From NCBI RefSeq assembly GCF_016863395.1, contig NZ_BOOU01000032.1, positions 93,767 through 157,766 of the forward strand: DNA of 64,000 nt. Direction: 5' to 3'. This document shows, one piece after another, positions 1 to 7,531 of the stretch (positions are counted from its first letter, which is position 1; each line of letters opens with the position of its first letter). This stretch comes from Sphaerisporangium rufum (GTDB lineage Bacteria; Actinomycetota; Actinomycetes; Streptosporangiales; Streptosporangiaceae). The notes beneath the pieces are model-generated. The model worked only from the letters and a program-made list of their open reading frames with translations. It did no database searches and was not told the DNA's origin. The translations under genes were made by a program, and so were the position numbers.

Positions 1-880
1 CCAGCACGTACTCGCGGAAGTCGTGCCCGCCCGACAGCACGTGGTTGATCAGCGCGCCGAGCAGCACGATGTCGCTGCCCGCGCGGATCGGCACGTGATG
101 GTCGGCCATCGCGCTGGTGCGGGTGAAGCGCGGGTCGATGTGGAAGACCTTCGTCCCGCGCGCCTTCGCCTCCATCACCCACTGGAACCCCACCGGATGG
201 CACTCGGCCATGTTGGAGCCCTGGATGACGATGCAGTCACTGTTGACCAGGTCCTGCTGGAAGGTCGTCGCGCCGCCGCGCCCGAAGCTGGTCCCCAGAC
301 CGGGGACGGTGGAGGAGTGTCAAATACGGGCCTGGTTCTCGATCTGCACCGCCCCCATCGCGGTGTAGAGCTTCTTCATCAGGTAGTTCTCTTCGTTGTC
401 CAGCGTCGCGCCGCCGAGGCTCGCGATGCCGAGGGTGCGCCGGACCTGCTCTCCCTCGCAGGTCTGCTCCCAGGTGCGCCGCCGGGTCTCCACCACCCGG
501 TCGGCGATCATGTCCATCGCCCGCTCCAGGTCGAGCCGCTCCCATCCGGTGCCGTGCGGGCGCCGGTAGAGCACCTCGGTGACCCGGCCGGGCCGGGTGA
601 CGAGCTGCTTGCTGGCCGACCCCTTGGGGCAGAGCCGGCCGCGGGAGATGGGCGAGTCGGGGTCGCCCTCGATCTGGGTGACCTTGCCGTCCTTGACGTA
701 GACGAGCTGGCCGCAGCCGACCGCGCAGTACGGGCAGACCGATCTGGCGACCGAGTCGGCCGTGGCGGTGCGCGGGACGAGCGCGTCGGTGCGCGCGGAG
801 CGGGCGGCGTCACGGCGCGGGTCCTGCCCGGCCAGCTGCCGCAGCACCGGCCAGCGGCCGGCCCACTCCCGTGCTCCCAT
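1..880 (-). CDS. fdnG: Formate dehydrogenase alpha subunit, selenocysteine-containing (5' part)
   Basis: Large catalytic subunit of a molybdopterin formate dehydrogenase, which oxidises formate to CO2. Only the first ~293 residues are inside; the gene leaves the left edge. The start ATGGGAGCACGG at 880 matches the usual actinobacterial N-terminus and follows a purine-rich stretch (GGAGGGGGCAGGA). Cys49, Cys52, Cys56 and Cys84 form the Cys motif for the [4Fe-4S] cluster (CPYCAVGC ... LCPKG). Codon 187 (320-322) is TGA, in the context QARI-U-HSSTVPGLGTSFGRG, exactly where FDH families carry Sec or Cys. The frame stays open for 106 further codons, with family motifs such as GSNMAECHPVGFQWVMEAKA and IDPRFTRT. 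Read as a stop, the TGA would cut the protein before its active site. A SECIS-like hairpin follows. The accessory subunits and Sec genes must lie outside. Confidence 0.95.
291..322 (-). promoter_or_regulatory. Sec UGA codon and bacterial SECIS-like hairpin
   Basis: On the minus strand the TGA codon (322-320) is followed by 12 nt and then a perfect 6-bp stem GTCCCC / GGGGAC (307-302 and 296-291) enclosing the loop GGTCT (301-297). The E. coli fdhF SECIS shows the same layout: about 11 nt after UGA, a short stem topped by a GGUCU loop that SelB recognises. The stem is also coding sequence (TVPGLGTS). Confidence 0.88.
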
Positions 881-975
881 GGGCCCGTCCTGCCCCCTCC
901 GACGCGTCGTACACCTCACGGGCATGATCTCAGACCGGCGGGTCACCGCGCCGGCGGATCCCCTCACCCGCCGTG

Positions 976-1005
976 GAGTTGCGTAATTTGTTAATTCCCT
1001 ATAAT
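976..1005 (+). promoter_or_regulatory. Candidate sigma-70-type promoter for the DUF3073 gene
   Basis: A consensus TATAAT lies at 1000-1005 in an AT-rich patch that is unusual here. A possible -35 is TTGCGT (979-984, 15-bp spacer) or GGAGTT (976-981, 18-bp spacer). The downstream start is the GTG at 1047. The same 166-bp gap must also hold the promoter of the formate dehydrogenase gene on the other strand. Confidence 0.5.
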
Positions 1006-1046
1006 CGAAACGCAGATCCGAGTCGGGCCGTCGGAAGGGGCGAGCC

Positions 1047-1226
1047 GTGGGACGTGGTCGGGCCAAGGCCAAGCAGGTGAAGGTCGCGCGGATGCTGAAG
1101 TACAGCGGCGGGGGCGACCTCGAGTCGCTGCGCCGCGAGCTCGGGGTGGATCGGACGCCGGTAGGCGGGCCGGCGCCGGACCTTGATGACGTATACCGCG
1201 ACCTCGAGGCCGACCGGGGCGAATGA
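1047..1226 (+). CDS. DUF3073 family small protein
   Basis: A 59-residue protein with a GTG start behind GGAAGGGG. It begins MGRGRAKAKQVKVARMLKYS and continues with a LESLRRELGV segment and an acidic tail (DLDDVYRDLEADRGE). This basic head, the ARMLKYSGGGDLESL signature and the length match DUF3073, a small protein widespread in Actinobacteria with no established function. A consensus TATAAT box stands ahead of it. The following ArsR gene is 56 bp downstream on the same strand. Confidence 0.88.
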   Translation: MGRGRAKAKQVKVARMLKYSGGGDLESLRRELGVDRTPVGGPAPDLDDVYRDLEADRGE

Positions 1227-1282
1227 GCGCCTTCGCCGATGGGTCGCACACCGGGCGGGCCACCGGGACGGAGGGGTGAGCC

Positions 1283-1618
1283 GTGCCCGTCCCGCTGTAC
1301 CAGGCCAAGGCCGAGCTGTTCAAGACGCTCGGCCATCCCATGCGCGTAAGGATCGTGGAACTGCTGTGCGACCGGCCGCGGCCGGTGCGGGACCTGCTGG
1401 CGGCGATCGAGACCGAGGCCCCGCAGCTGTCGCAGCAGCTCGCCGTCCTGCGCCGGGCGGGGCTGGTGACCGCCCGGCGCGAGGGCGCGACGGTGGTGTA
1501 CGAGCTGGCCGGCGCGGACGTGTCGGAGCTGATGCGCGCCGCCCGGCGGATCATCACCGACCTGCTGGCCGACCAGGGTGAGCTGCTGGCCGAGCTGACC
1601 GCCGACCGCCCTGCGTAG
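1283..1618 (+). CDS. ArsR-family winged-helix transcriptional regulator
   Basis: A 111-residue regulator with a GTG start at 1283 behind GGAGGGG. The N-terminal helix (YQAKAELFKTLGHPMRVRIV) and the following winged helix-turn-helix (PQLSQQLAVLRRAGLVTARR, then a wing with GATVVYEL) are typical ArsR/SmtB. No CxC-type metal site is visible in the recognition helix, so the inducer may not be a metal. Its stop abuts the convergent MFS gene (1618/1619). Homologues often sit beside transporters, but the target here is not evident. Confidence 0.85.
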   Translation: MPVPLYQAKAELFKTLGHPMRVRIVELLCDRPRPVRDLLAAIETEAPQLSQQLAVLRRAGLVTARREGATVVYELAGADVSELMRAARRIITDLLADQGELLAELTADRPA

Positions 1619-3148
1619 TCAGCCCGGTGTCCGGACGCCGCGCAGCAGCGTGACGACCAGCACCGCCAGCACCGCCATCAGCACGGCGCTGGCGGCCACG
1701 CTCAGGTGGAAGCCCGCGACGAACGCGGCGCGGGCCGCACCGAGCAGCTCGGCGGCGGCCGGCCCGGGCAGCGTCCCGGCCACCGCGACCGCGCCGCCGA
1801 GGGTGTCGCGGGCGGCGGCCGGCAGGCCGGGCAGCAGGCCGGGCGGCACGGCGGCCGCCATCTCGCCGCGGTACACCGCGGTCATGACGCTGCCGAGCAC
1901 CGCGATGCCGAGCGCGCCGCCGAGCTGCGGCGCCATCGAGGAGACGGCCGAGGCCGCCCCGGCGCGCTCCGGTGGCGCCACGGCGACGATCATGTCGGTG
2001 GCCAGGGCCATCATCGGGCCTAGGCCGGCGGACACCACGATCGAGCCGGTCACCAGCGCGGCGAGCCCGCCACCGGTGCCGGCCTGGGTCAGCACGGTGA
2101 ACCCGGCGGCGGCCAGGGCGAGCCCGGCGCCGATGACCCGGCCGTGGCCGAACCGCCGGGCGATCCGGGTGCCGAGCAGCGATCCGGCGATGACGCCGGC
2201 GGCCGAGGGTGCCGTCCACAGCCCGGCCGCGAGCGGCGCCAGGCCACGGACCAGTTGCAGGTACTGGGCGATGGCGTAGTTGGCGCCCCACAGCACGAAG
2301 ATGCCGAGGGCGAGCGTGGCGGCGGCGGTGCCGAACGCCCGACCGGTGAACAGGCGCAGGTCCAGCAGCGGATCGGCCACCCGCAACTGCCGGCGGGCGA
2401 ACACCACGGCGAACGCCGCGCCGGCCGCCATCGGCAGCAGGGCGGGCAGGCCCGCGCCCGCGGCGGCCACCTGCTTGAGGCCGTACACCACCGGCAGTAC
2501 CGCGGCCAGTGACAGCACGGCGCCGACCGGATCGAGCCGCCGGGCGGTGGCCTCGCGCCCGGCCGGCAGCAGGAACGGCCCGGCGGCCAGCAGCAGCGCC
2601 ATGACCGGAACGGCGAGCAGGAACGCCGAGCCCCACCAGAACCGCTCCAGCAGCCAGCCGCCCACCGGCGGCCCGATGGCGGTGCCGCCGGAGACGCAGG
2701 CGATGACCACGCTGACCGCGACCGCCCGCTGCCGGCCGTCGCGGAACATGGTGACGGTGAGGGCCAGCACCGAGGGCATCAGGGTGGCGCCGGCCACGCC
2801 GAGCAGGGCACGGACCGCGATGAGCATCCCGGCGCTGGTGGCGTAGGCCGCCAGCACCGAGGCCGCTCCGTAGACGGCGGCCCCGCCCAGCAGCAGCCGC
2901 CGGCGGCCGATCCGGTCCCCGAGCGCGCCCATGACGGTCAGCGACCCGGCGAGCAGGAACGCGTAGATGTCGACGATCCACAGCGGTTGGGCGCCGCCGG
3001 CCCGCAGGTCGGCGGCGATGGCGGGCAGGGCGAGGTGGGTCACCGTCAGTTCCAGCGAGGCCAGCAGCGCGGGCAGGGACAGCACGGCGAGGCCGGCCCA
3101 CTCGCGGCGCCCGGCCCGCGGGGCGGCGATGGCGGGTGTCGTGGTCAT
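1619..3148 (-). CDS. MFS drug:H+ antiporter, DHA2 (EmrB/QacA) type
   Basis: A 509-residue integral membrane protein with about 14 predicted hydrophobic segments. Near TM2-3 it has the loop motif GALGDRIGRRRLLLGG, the MFS signature, and in the fourth or fifth segment the antiporter-like motif GGTAIGPPVGGWLL. It probably exports redox-active or cationic compounds using the proton gradient. It is divergent from soxR, with a sox box between the two starts. A -35 TTGACC and -10 CATGCT separated by 19 bp place the transcription start at about the ATG, so the mRNA may be leaderless. SoxR controls efflux pumps in streptomycetes. Confidence 0.88.
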   Translation of the reverse strand: MTTTPAIAAPRAGRREWAGLAVLSLPALLASLELTVTHLALPAIAADLRAGGAQPLWIVDIYAFLLAGSLTVMGALGDRIGRRRLLLGGAAVYGAASVLAAYATSAGMLIAVRALLGVAGATLMPSVLALTVTMFRDGRQRAVAVSVVIACVSGGTAIGPPVGGWLLERFWWGSAFLLAVPVMALLLAAGPFLLPAGREATARRLDPVGAVLSLAAVLPVVYGLKQVAAAGAGLPALLPMAAGAAFAVVFARRQLRVADPLLDLRLFTGRAFGTAAATLALGIFVLWGANYAIAQYLQLVRGLAPLAAGLWTAPSAAGVIAGSLLGTRIARRFGHGRVIGAGLALAAAGFTVLTQAGTGGGLAALVTGSIVVSAGLGPMMALATDMIVAVAPPERAGAASAVSSMAPQLGGALGIAVLGSVMTAVYRGEMAAAVPPGLLPGLPAAARDTLGGAVAVAGTLPGPAAAELLGAARAAFVAGFHLSVAASAVLMAVLAVLVVTLLRGVRTPG

Positions 3149-3154
3149 CCGCTC

Positions 3155-3185
3155 AGCATGAAACCTCGACCATAGTCGAGGTCAA
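3155..3185 (-). promoter_or_regulatory. Sox box within the MFS promoter (19-bp spacer)
   Basis: A perfect 18-bp inverted repeat, CCTCGACCATAGTCGAGG (3164-3181), lies between a -35 TTGACC (minus strand, 3185-3180) and a -10 CATGCT (3160-3155) that are 19 bp apart. MerR-family activators such as SoxR bind palindromes inside overlong 19-20 bp spacers and realign the elements. The 18-bp site length agrees with known sox boxes. Confidence 0.88.
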
Positions 3186-3201
3186 CCTCTACCATGCCGG
3201 C

Positions 3202-3756
3202 ATGACCAAGCCCCCTTTCGACGCCAAGGAACTGACCGTCGGCCAGGTGGCCGCCAGGTCCGGGGTGGCGGTGACCGCCCTGCACTTCTACGAGGAGAAG
3301 GGCCTGATCAGCAGCCGCCGGACGGCGGGCAACCAGCGACGGTACCCCCGCGACACGCTGCGGCGGATCTCGTTCGTCCGGGTGGCGCAGCGGGTCGGCA
3401 TCCCGCTGCGCATGGTCGCCGAGGCGCTGGCCGAGCTGCCTGAGGGCCGCACCCCCACCCGGGAGGACTGGGCGCGACTGTCGGAGAGCTGGCGCGCGGC
3501 ACTGGACGACCGCATCGACCAGTTGCTGCGGCTGCGGGACACCCTGTCGGACTGCATCGGCTGCGGCTGCCTGTCCATCGACCGGTGCGTGCTGCGCAAC
3601 CCCGACGACCGCCTCGGCGACGAGGGCGCGGGCCCCCGGCGCCTCCTCACCGCCCGCGCCGCCGAGCAGAGCCGGTCCGGCGGTCCCGACCCGCGCCGGC
3701 CGGACCGTCGATCGGTCGCCGGCCCGCCGTCATCCGCCGGTGATCATCCCGCGTGA
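3202..3756 (+). CDS. soxR: SoxR, redox-sensing MerR-family regulator
   Basis: A 184-residue MerR protein. The winged helix at residues 11-60 (LTVGQVAARSGVAVTALHFY) is followed by a dimerisation helix and the diagnostic [2Fe-2S] motif CIGCGCLSIDRC, with Cys118, Cys121, Cys123 and Cys129. An oxidised cluster triggers activation of target promoters; actinomycete SoxR responds to redox-cycling antibiotics rather than superoxide alone. The ATG at 3202 fits the family start better than in-frame codons upstream, which lie inside the sox box. After the cluster the protein has about 50 extra, low-complexity basic residues. Its 3' end overlaps the convergent TetR gene by 27 bp. Confidence 0.93.
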   Translation: MTKPPFDAKELTVGQVAARSGVAVTALHFYEEKGLISSRRTAGNQRRYPRDTLRRISFVRVAQRVGIPLRMVAEALAELPEGRTPTREDWARLSESWRAALDDRIDQLLRLRDTLSDCIGCGCLSIDRCVLRNPDDRLGDEGAGPRRLLTARAAEQSRSGGPDPRRPDRRSVAGPPSSAGDHPA

Positions 3757-4314
3757 CGGGTCATGCCCCGGCGGGGCGGCCAGACCCGCACAGGCGATCT
3801 CGATCATTCGCCGGCGGGCTTCGGCGTCGGTGAAGGCCCCTTCGCGCGCCAGGCAGCCGACGATGAGCGCCTTGACGTCGGCCCAGGTGAGGTCCGGCCG
3901 GACCGCTCCCGCCCGCCGGGCGTGGTCCAGCAGCTCCCGCTCGACGCCATCCAGGTCGAGGCCGGTCCGCGCCGCGGCCGCCTCGACGTCGAAACCGTCA
4001 CCGGCCAGCGCCTCGGCCAGGCCCCGGTTGGCGGCCGCCTGATCCACCATGTGCGCGAAGAAGGCGAAGAAGGCGGTGCCGGGATCCTTGGTCGCGGCCA
4101 GCCACCGCGCCTGGTCGACGATCTCACCGACCCGTAGCAGCACGATGGCCTCGTAGAGCGACTCTTTCGTCGGGAAATGGCGGCTGACGGTGCCGGTCCC
4201 GACCCCCGCGCGGCGCGCGATCTCGGCGACCGACACCGACAGCCCGCCGGTCGCGAACGCCGTCATGGCGGCGGCGAGTACCCGGGCACGGTTGCGTTCG
4301 GCGTCGGCGCGCAT
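3730..4314 (-). CDS. TetR-family transcriptional repressor
   Basis: A 194-residue regulator. Helix-turn-helix near residues 25-45 (VAEIARRAGVGTGTVSRHFP, then TKESLYEAI) is classic TetR. The C-terminal ligand domain includes a LAEALAGDGFD segment resembling the SBP-type TetR proteins next to SDR genes. The ATG at 4314 follows GGAAGAGAG; a longer frame upstream would run through the operator. It is divergent from the SDR gene across an 86-bp gap with a strong double operator, so autorepression and control of the SDR gene are likely. Confidence 0.88.
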   Translation of the reverse strand: MRADAERNRARVLAAAMTAFATGGLSVSVAEIARRAGVGTGTVSRHFPTKESLYEAIVLLRVGEIVDQARWLAATKDPGTAFFAFFAHMVDQAAANRGLAEALAGDGFDVEAAAARTGLDLDGVERELLDHARRAGAVRPDLTWADVKALIVGCLAREGAFTDAEARRRMIEIACAGLAAPPGHDPSRGMITGG

Positions 4315-4340
4315 GGAGCACTCTCTTCCGGCTCGACAAA

Positions 4341-4383
4341 CGGGATGGTCGTCCCGTATCGTTAAAGCGGGACGACCATCCCG
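4341..4383. promoter_or_regulatory. TetR-type operator, perfect 16-bp inverted repeat
   Basis: Left arm CGGGATGGTCGTCCCG (4341-4356) and right arm CGGGACGACCATCCCG (4368-4383) are exact reverse complements with an 11-bp AT-richer spacer. Each arm is itself an imperfect palindrome (CGGGA...TCCCG), so two TetR dimers could bind. The site lies between the divergent TetR (start 4314) and SDR (start 4401) genes. Confidence 0.88.
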
Positions 4384-4400
4384 ATTATAGGGGGTTATGC

Positions 4401-5366
4401 ATGCTCGATTCGAGTTGGACAACCGACCAGATCGGTCCCCAGCACCGGCGAGTCGTGCTGGTGACCGGCGCCAACAGCGGTATCGGCTTCGAGACCGCCA
4501 GGGTGCTCGCCGCCCGGGGCGCCACGGTGGTGCTCGCCGGCCGCGACCAGGCGCGATTGAGTACCGCGGTGACCCGATTACGGGACGCCGCACCGGACGC
4601 CAAGGCCGCGCCCCTGACGCTCGACCTCGCCTCGCTCGCCTCCGTTCGCGCGGCGGCGGCGGAGTTCCACCACCGGTGGGACCGGCTGGACCTGCTGATC
4701 AACAACGCCGGCCTGATGATCCCGCCTTACGGGCGGACCTCCGACGGGTTCGAGTCCCAGTTCGGCGTCAACCATCTCGGCCACTTCGCGCTCACCGGCC
4801 TGCTGCTGGACCGATTGCTCGGCACCCCCGGGTCACGGATCGTCACGGTCAGCAGCAATGGGCACCGCCGGGGGACCATCGACTTCGACGACCTGCACGC
4901 CGAACGGCGGTACCGGCCGATGGCCGCCTATGCACAGTCGAAACTTGCCAACCTGCTGTTCACCTACGAGTTGCAGGACCGGCTGGCCGCGAACCGCGCC
5001 ACGACGATCGCGGTGGCCGCTCACCCCGGCGCCGCCCGCACCCGGCTGATGCGCCACAGTCCATGGCATTTCCGGTTCGTGGTCAGCGGGCACACCCGGA
5101 TGCTGTTCTCCTGGCTGATCCAGGACGAGGAGGCCGGAGCCCTGCCGACCCTGCGCGCGGCCACCGACCCGGCCACCCGTGGCGGCGAGTACTACGGCCC
5201 GGACGGATGGAAGGAGTTCACCGGCCGGCATCCGGTGCCGGTCTCCTCCAGCCCTCGCTCTCACGACACCGGCCTGCGGCGGCGCCTGTGGCAGGAGTCG
5301 GAGCGCCTCACCGGCGTGCACTACGAGTTCGCCCCGGTCACCGGCGACGCATTGGCGGAGTCATGA
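4401..5366 (+). CDS. SDR-family oxidoreductase
   Basis: A 321-residue classical/extended short-chain dehydrogenase. The NAD(P)-binding TGANSGIGFETARVL motif begins near residue 22, NNAG follows, a catalytic Ser sits in IVTVSSNG, and the active-site Tyr-Lys in YAQSKLANLL. This retinol dehydrogenase/WWOX-like subgroup reduces or oxidises alcohols and ketones; the substrate is unknown. The ATG at 4401 was chosen because it follows a short purine run (GGGGGTT) after the operator. It is probably repressed by the divergent TetR protein. Its stop overlaps the start of the next, frameshifted gene by 4 bp. Confidence 0.9.
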   Translation: MLDSSWTTDQIGPQHRRVVLVTGANSGIGFETARVLAARGATVVLAGRDQARLSTAVTRLRDAAPDAKAAPLTLDLASLASVRAAAAEFHHRWDRLDLLINNAGLMIPPYGRTSDGFESQFGVNHLGHFALTGLLLDRLLGTPGSRIVTVSSNGHRRGTIDFDDLHAERRYRPMAAYAQSKLANLLFTYELQDRLAANRATTIAVAAHPGAARTRLMRHSPWHFRFVVSGHTRMLFSWLIQDEEAGALPTLRAATDPATRGGEYYGPDGWKEFTGRHPVPVSSSPRSHDTGLRRRLWQESERLTGVHYEFAPVTGDALAES

Positions 5367-5774
5367 CCGCACGCCGCCTGCCGAGGATCTCGGCGGTGTA
5401 CTTCGCCCCGCTCGGCGTGGCCTCCCTCGTCGCCCCGCAGGCCGCGGCGACCGGGCTCGGCCGCTCTCTGACCTCGTTCGACGTCTTCGCGGCGCACGGT
5501 CGGCGCGCACCTGGCGGCATCCGCCCTGGCCGGCCGGACTGCGGCCACCACCCGGGCGCCCGGCGGCATCCTGGCCGCGAACACGCTGCTCAACGTCTCG
5601 CCGGCGGCCATCGACATCGCCGCCATCGCGGATCGGACGATCGGGCCGGGCGGCTGGACCGGGATCATCGCGCATCTGGTGCCGGCGGGGGCGGCCCTCC
5701 TGATCGCCGTCCGATGGCGGCAGGCCGGCCGCTCGGCCCCGCACCGTGCTACTCTAATGAACCAGCGTTCATGA
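5363..5774 (+). pseudogene. Small membrane protein (DUF4267-like?), frameshifted
   Basis: The gene starts ATG 5363 in a 4-bp overlap (ATGA) with the SDR stop and reads MTARRLPRISAVYFAPLGVA... to about FDVFA near 5491. There sensible sequence moves to another frame: RTVGAHLAASALAGRTAAT... through LLNVSPAAIDIAAIADRTIG to a stop at 5772-5774. Joining the frames gives about 137 residues with four hydrophobic segments, as expected for a small integral membrane protein; DUF4267 is my tentative guess. Two bases appear missing (or one extra) between 5487 and 5500. It may be a true pseudogene or a sequence error. It would be translated with the SDR gene. Confidence 0.65.
5757..5772. promoter_or_regulatory. 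Palindromic operator before the methyltransferase
   Basis: ATGAAC-CAGC-GTTCAT is a perfect 6+6 bp inverted repeat overlapping the end of the preceding broken gene, about 40 bp upstream of the methyltransferase start at 5814. Its form fits a TetR-type operator. The TetR gene downstream at 6859 is the nearest candidate ligand, but this is inference. Confidence 0.55.
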
Positions 5775-5813
5775 ATAGATGTTCACCGACTGGTGTCGCG
5801 GAGGGCGGAGACC

Positions 5814-6662
5814 GTGGGGGCGATCGTCAACACCCATCAGGCCGAGGCGTGGAACGGTTACGAGGGCGGCCACTGGGCCGATCACCACGACCGTTACGAC
5901 GCCGTCAACAGCGGGTTCAACGATCCGCTGCTGCGCGCGGCCGCGATCGGCCCGGCCGACCGGGTGCTGGACGTGGGCTGCGGCACCGGGCAGGTGAGCC
6001 GGCTGGCCGCCCGGCTGGCCCCGCACGGTCACGTCACCGGCCTGGACCTGTCGGCGCCGATGCTGCGCCGGGCGCGCGAGCTGGCCGCCGGCAAGGGGCT
6101 GGCCAACGTCTCCTTCGTCCAAGGCGACGCCCAGGTGCACCCGCTGCCGGCGGACGGGTTCGACGTGGCCGTCAGCCGGTTCGCGGTGATGTTCTTCGCC
6201 GACCCGGTGGCCGCGTTCGCCAACATCCGCCGGGCGCTGCGGCCCGACGGCCGGGTGGCCTTCCTCAGCCTGCAGGCGATGGAACGCAACGAGGTCGGCG
6301 CGGTGTTCGGCGCGATGCTCCGGCAGCTGCCCGGCGGCGGACCGGCCGGCGGGCGGGCGGCCGGGGCGGGGCCGGAATCCCTGGCCGACCCGGCGCGGAT
6401 CCACGAGGTGCTCGGCGCCGCGGGCTTCACCGACGTGGTGACCGTCGGTGTGGAGGCGCCGCAGGTCTGGGGGCGCGACACCGCGGACGCGGCCGCGTTC
6501 CTCGGCGCGTGGGGCCCGGTCCGGCACCTGCTGGGCGGGGTGGCGGAGCCGGTGGCCGCCCGCGCCCACGCCGCGCTGGCCGAGGCGCTGCGGCCGTTCG
6601 AGCGGCCCGGCGGGGTGCGGCTGCGCGGCGCCGGATGGCTGATCACCGCCACCCGCCCCTGA
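5814..6662 (+). CDS. Class I SAM-dependent methyltransferase
   Basis: A 282-residue Methyltransf_11/25-type enzyme. SAM-binding motif I is VLDVGCGTGQVSRLAARL; motif II region TGLDLSAPMLRRARELA and the post-II QGDAQVHPLPADGFDVAVSR follow. It transfers a methyl group to an unknown small molecule. The GTG at 5814 has a good ribosome site (GGAGGGCGGAG); a GTG 21 bp upstream lacks one. The mid-region GGGPAGGRAAGAGPE is a low-complexity insertion. A TetR regulator follows on the same strand after a 196-bp gap. Confidence 0.87.
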   Translation: MGAIVNTHQAEAWNGYEGGHWADHHDRYDAVNSGFNDPLLRAAAIGPADRVLDVGCGTGQVSRLAARLAPHGHVTGLDLSAPMLRRARELAAGKGLANVSFVQGDAQVHPLPADGFDVAVSRFAVMFFADPVAAFANIRRALRPDGRVAFLSLQAMERNEVGAVFGAMLRQLPGGGPAGGRAAGAGPESLADPARIHEVLGAAGFTDVVTVGVEAPQVWGRDTADAAAFLGAWGPVRHLLGGVAEPVAARAHAALAEALRPFERPGGVRLRGAGWLITATRP

Positions 6663-6858
6663 CCCGCGGTCGTCCGGCGCCGGCGGGGCGGGCGCCGGAC
6701 GACCGGGGGCCGGGCGGGCGGCCGAGCCCGGTGAGCGCCTGGCGGCGCGCGGAGATCGGCGCCCGCCGGGCCGGGCGGAGGGAGGTCCACGCCGCGCCGG
6801 ATCGGGGGCCGGGCACGGCGTGGACCGGCCGCCCCGCGCGACAGGGCTACGATTGCCG

Positions 6859-7500
6859 ATGATGTCCCCGCGAAGACCCGCCGCGCTCGCCAACGGCGAC
6901 CACCGGACCCTGCGCGACCACCTGATCGCCACCGCGGCGCGCCTGGTCGCCGAGCGAGGGTGCGCCACGCTCACCGTACGCGCCATCGCCCGCGAGGCCG
7001 GGGTGGCCGACGGCGTGCTGTACAACCACTTCACCGACAAGGAGGAGTTGCTGGCGCTCGCCCTGCACGCTCACGTGCGGGCGGCCGAGCAGGCGCTCGG
7101 CATGCCGCCGCCGCGCGCGGGCGAGGGCACCGTGGCCGACAACCTGCGCGCCTACGTCGAGCGGGCGCTGGCCCTGCACGGGGCGATCCTGCCCGCCTTC
7201 GACGGCCTGACGCCGCACTCGAAGGTGCTCGCCCGCTTCGCCGAGACGGGCGGCCACCCGGCCGGGGGCCTGGGCCTGCGCGGGGAGCTGCGCGAGTACC
7301 TGGAGGCGGAGCGAACGCTCGGCCGGCTGGATCCGGCCGCCCGGGTGGGCACCGCCGTCACGATGATCGTCGGTGCCTGCCACGAGGTCGTGCTGCCGCC
7401 GGCGTTCCGGGGCGGCGGCGAGCCGGCGGGCCCGCCGCCGGAGGGATTCGCCGCCGACCTGGCCGCCACCGTCCTGTCCGGCATCGCCGCCCGGCCCTGA
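6859..7500 (+). CDS. TetR/AcrR-family transcriptional regulator
   Basis: A 213-residue regulator with the TetR helix-turn-helix LTVRAIAREAGVADGVLYNH followed by FTDKEELLALAL, and a helical ligand domain. Two adjacent ATG codons (6859, 6862) are possible starts. TACGAT at 6848-6853 lies 5-8 nt before them, which suggests a leaderless transcript. The likely regulated neighbour is the methyltransferase upstream, whose promoter region holds a palindrome at 5757-5772. Confidence 0.85.
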   Translation: MMSPRRPAALANGDHRTLRDHLIATAARLVAERGCATLTVRAIAREAGVADGVLYNHFTDKEELLALALHAHVRAAEQALGMPPPRAGEGTVADNLRAYVERALALHGAILPAFDGLTPHSKVLARFAETGGHPAGGLGLRGELREYLEAERTLGRLDPAARVGTAVTMIVGACHEVVLPPAFRGGGEPAGPPPEGFAADLAATVLSGIAARP

Positions 7501-7531
7501 CCCGGGCCGGGCGCCACGGTGATCGCCCGCC

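Noticed and set aside
320..322. Reading the TGA at 320-322 as a normal stop of a short formate dehydrogenase
   Set aside because: The same frame continues with conserved FDH sequence to the edge and a SECIS-like hairpin follows at the right distance.
23..994. Long plus-strand open frame (323 codons) antisense to the formate dehydrogenase gene
   Set aside because: Composition is Arg/His/Ala-rich with no family motif; it is the shadow of the selenoprotein frame in high-GC DNA.
4397..6862. 821-codon open frame covering the SDR, the broken membrane gene and the methyltransferase
   Set aside because: It is out of phase with the recognised genes and shows no motif; long spurious frames are frequent at this GC content.
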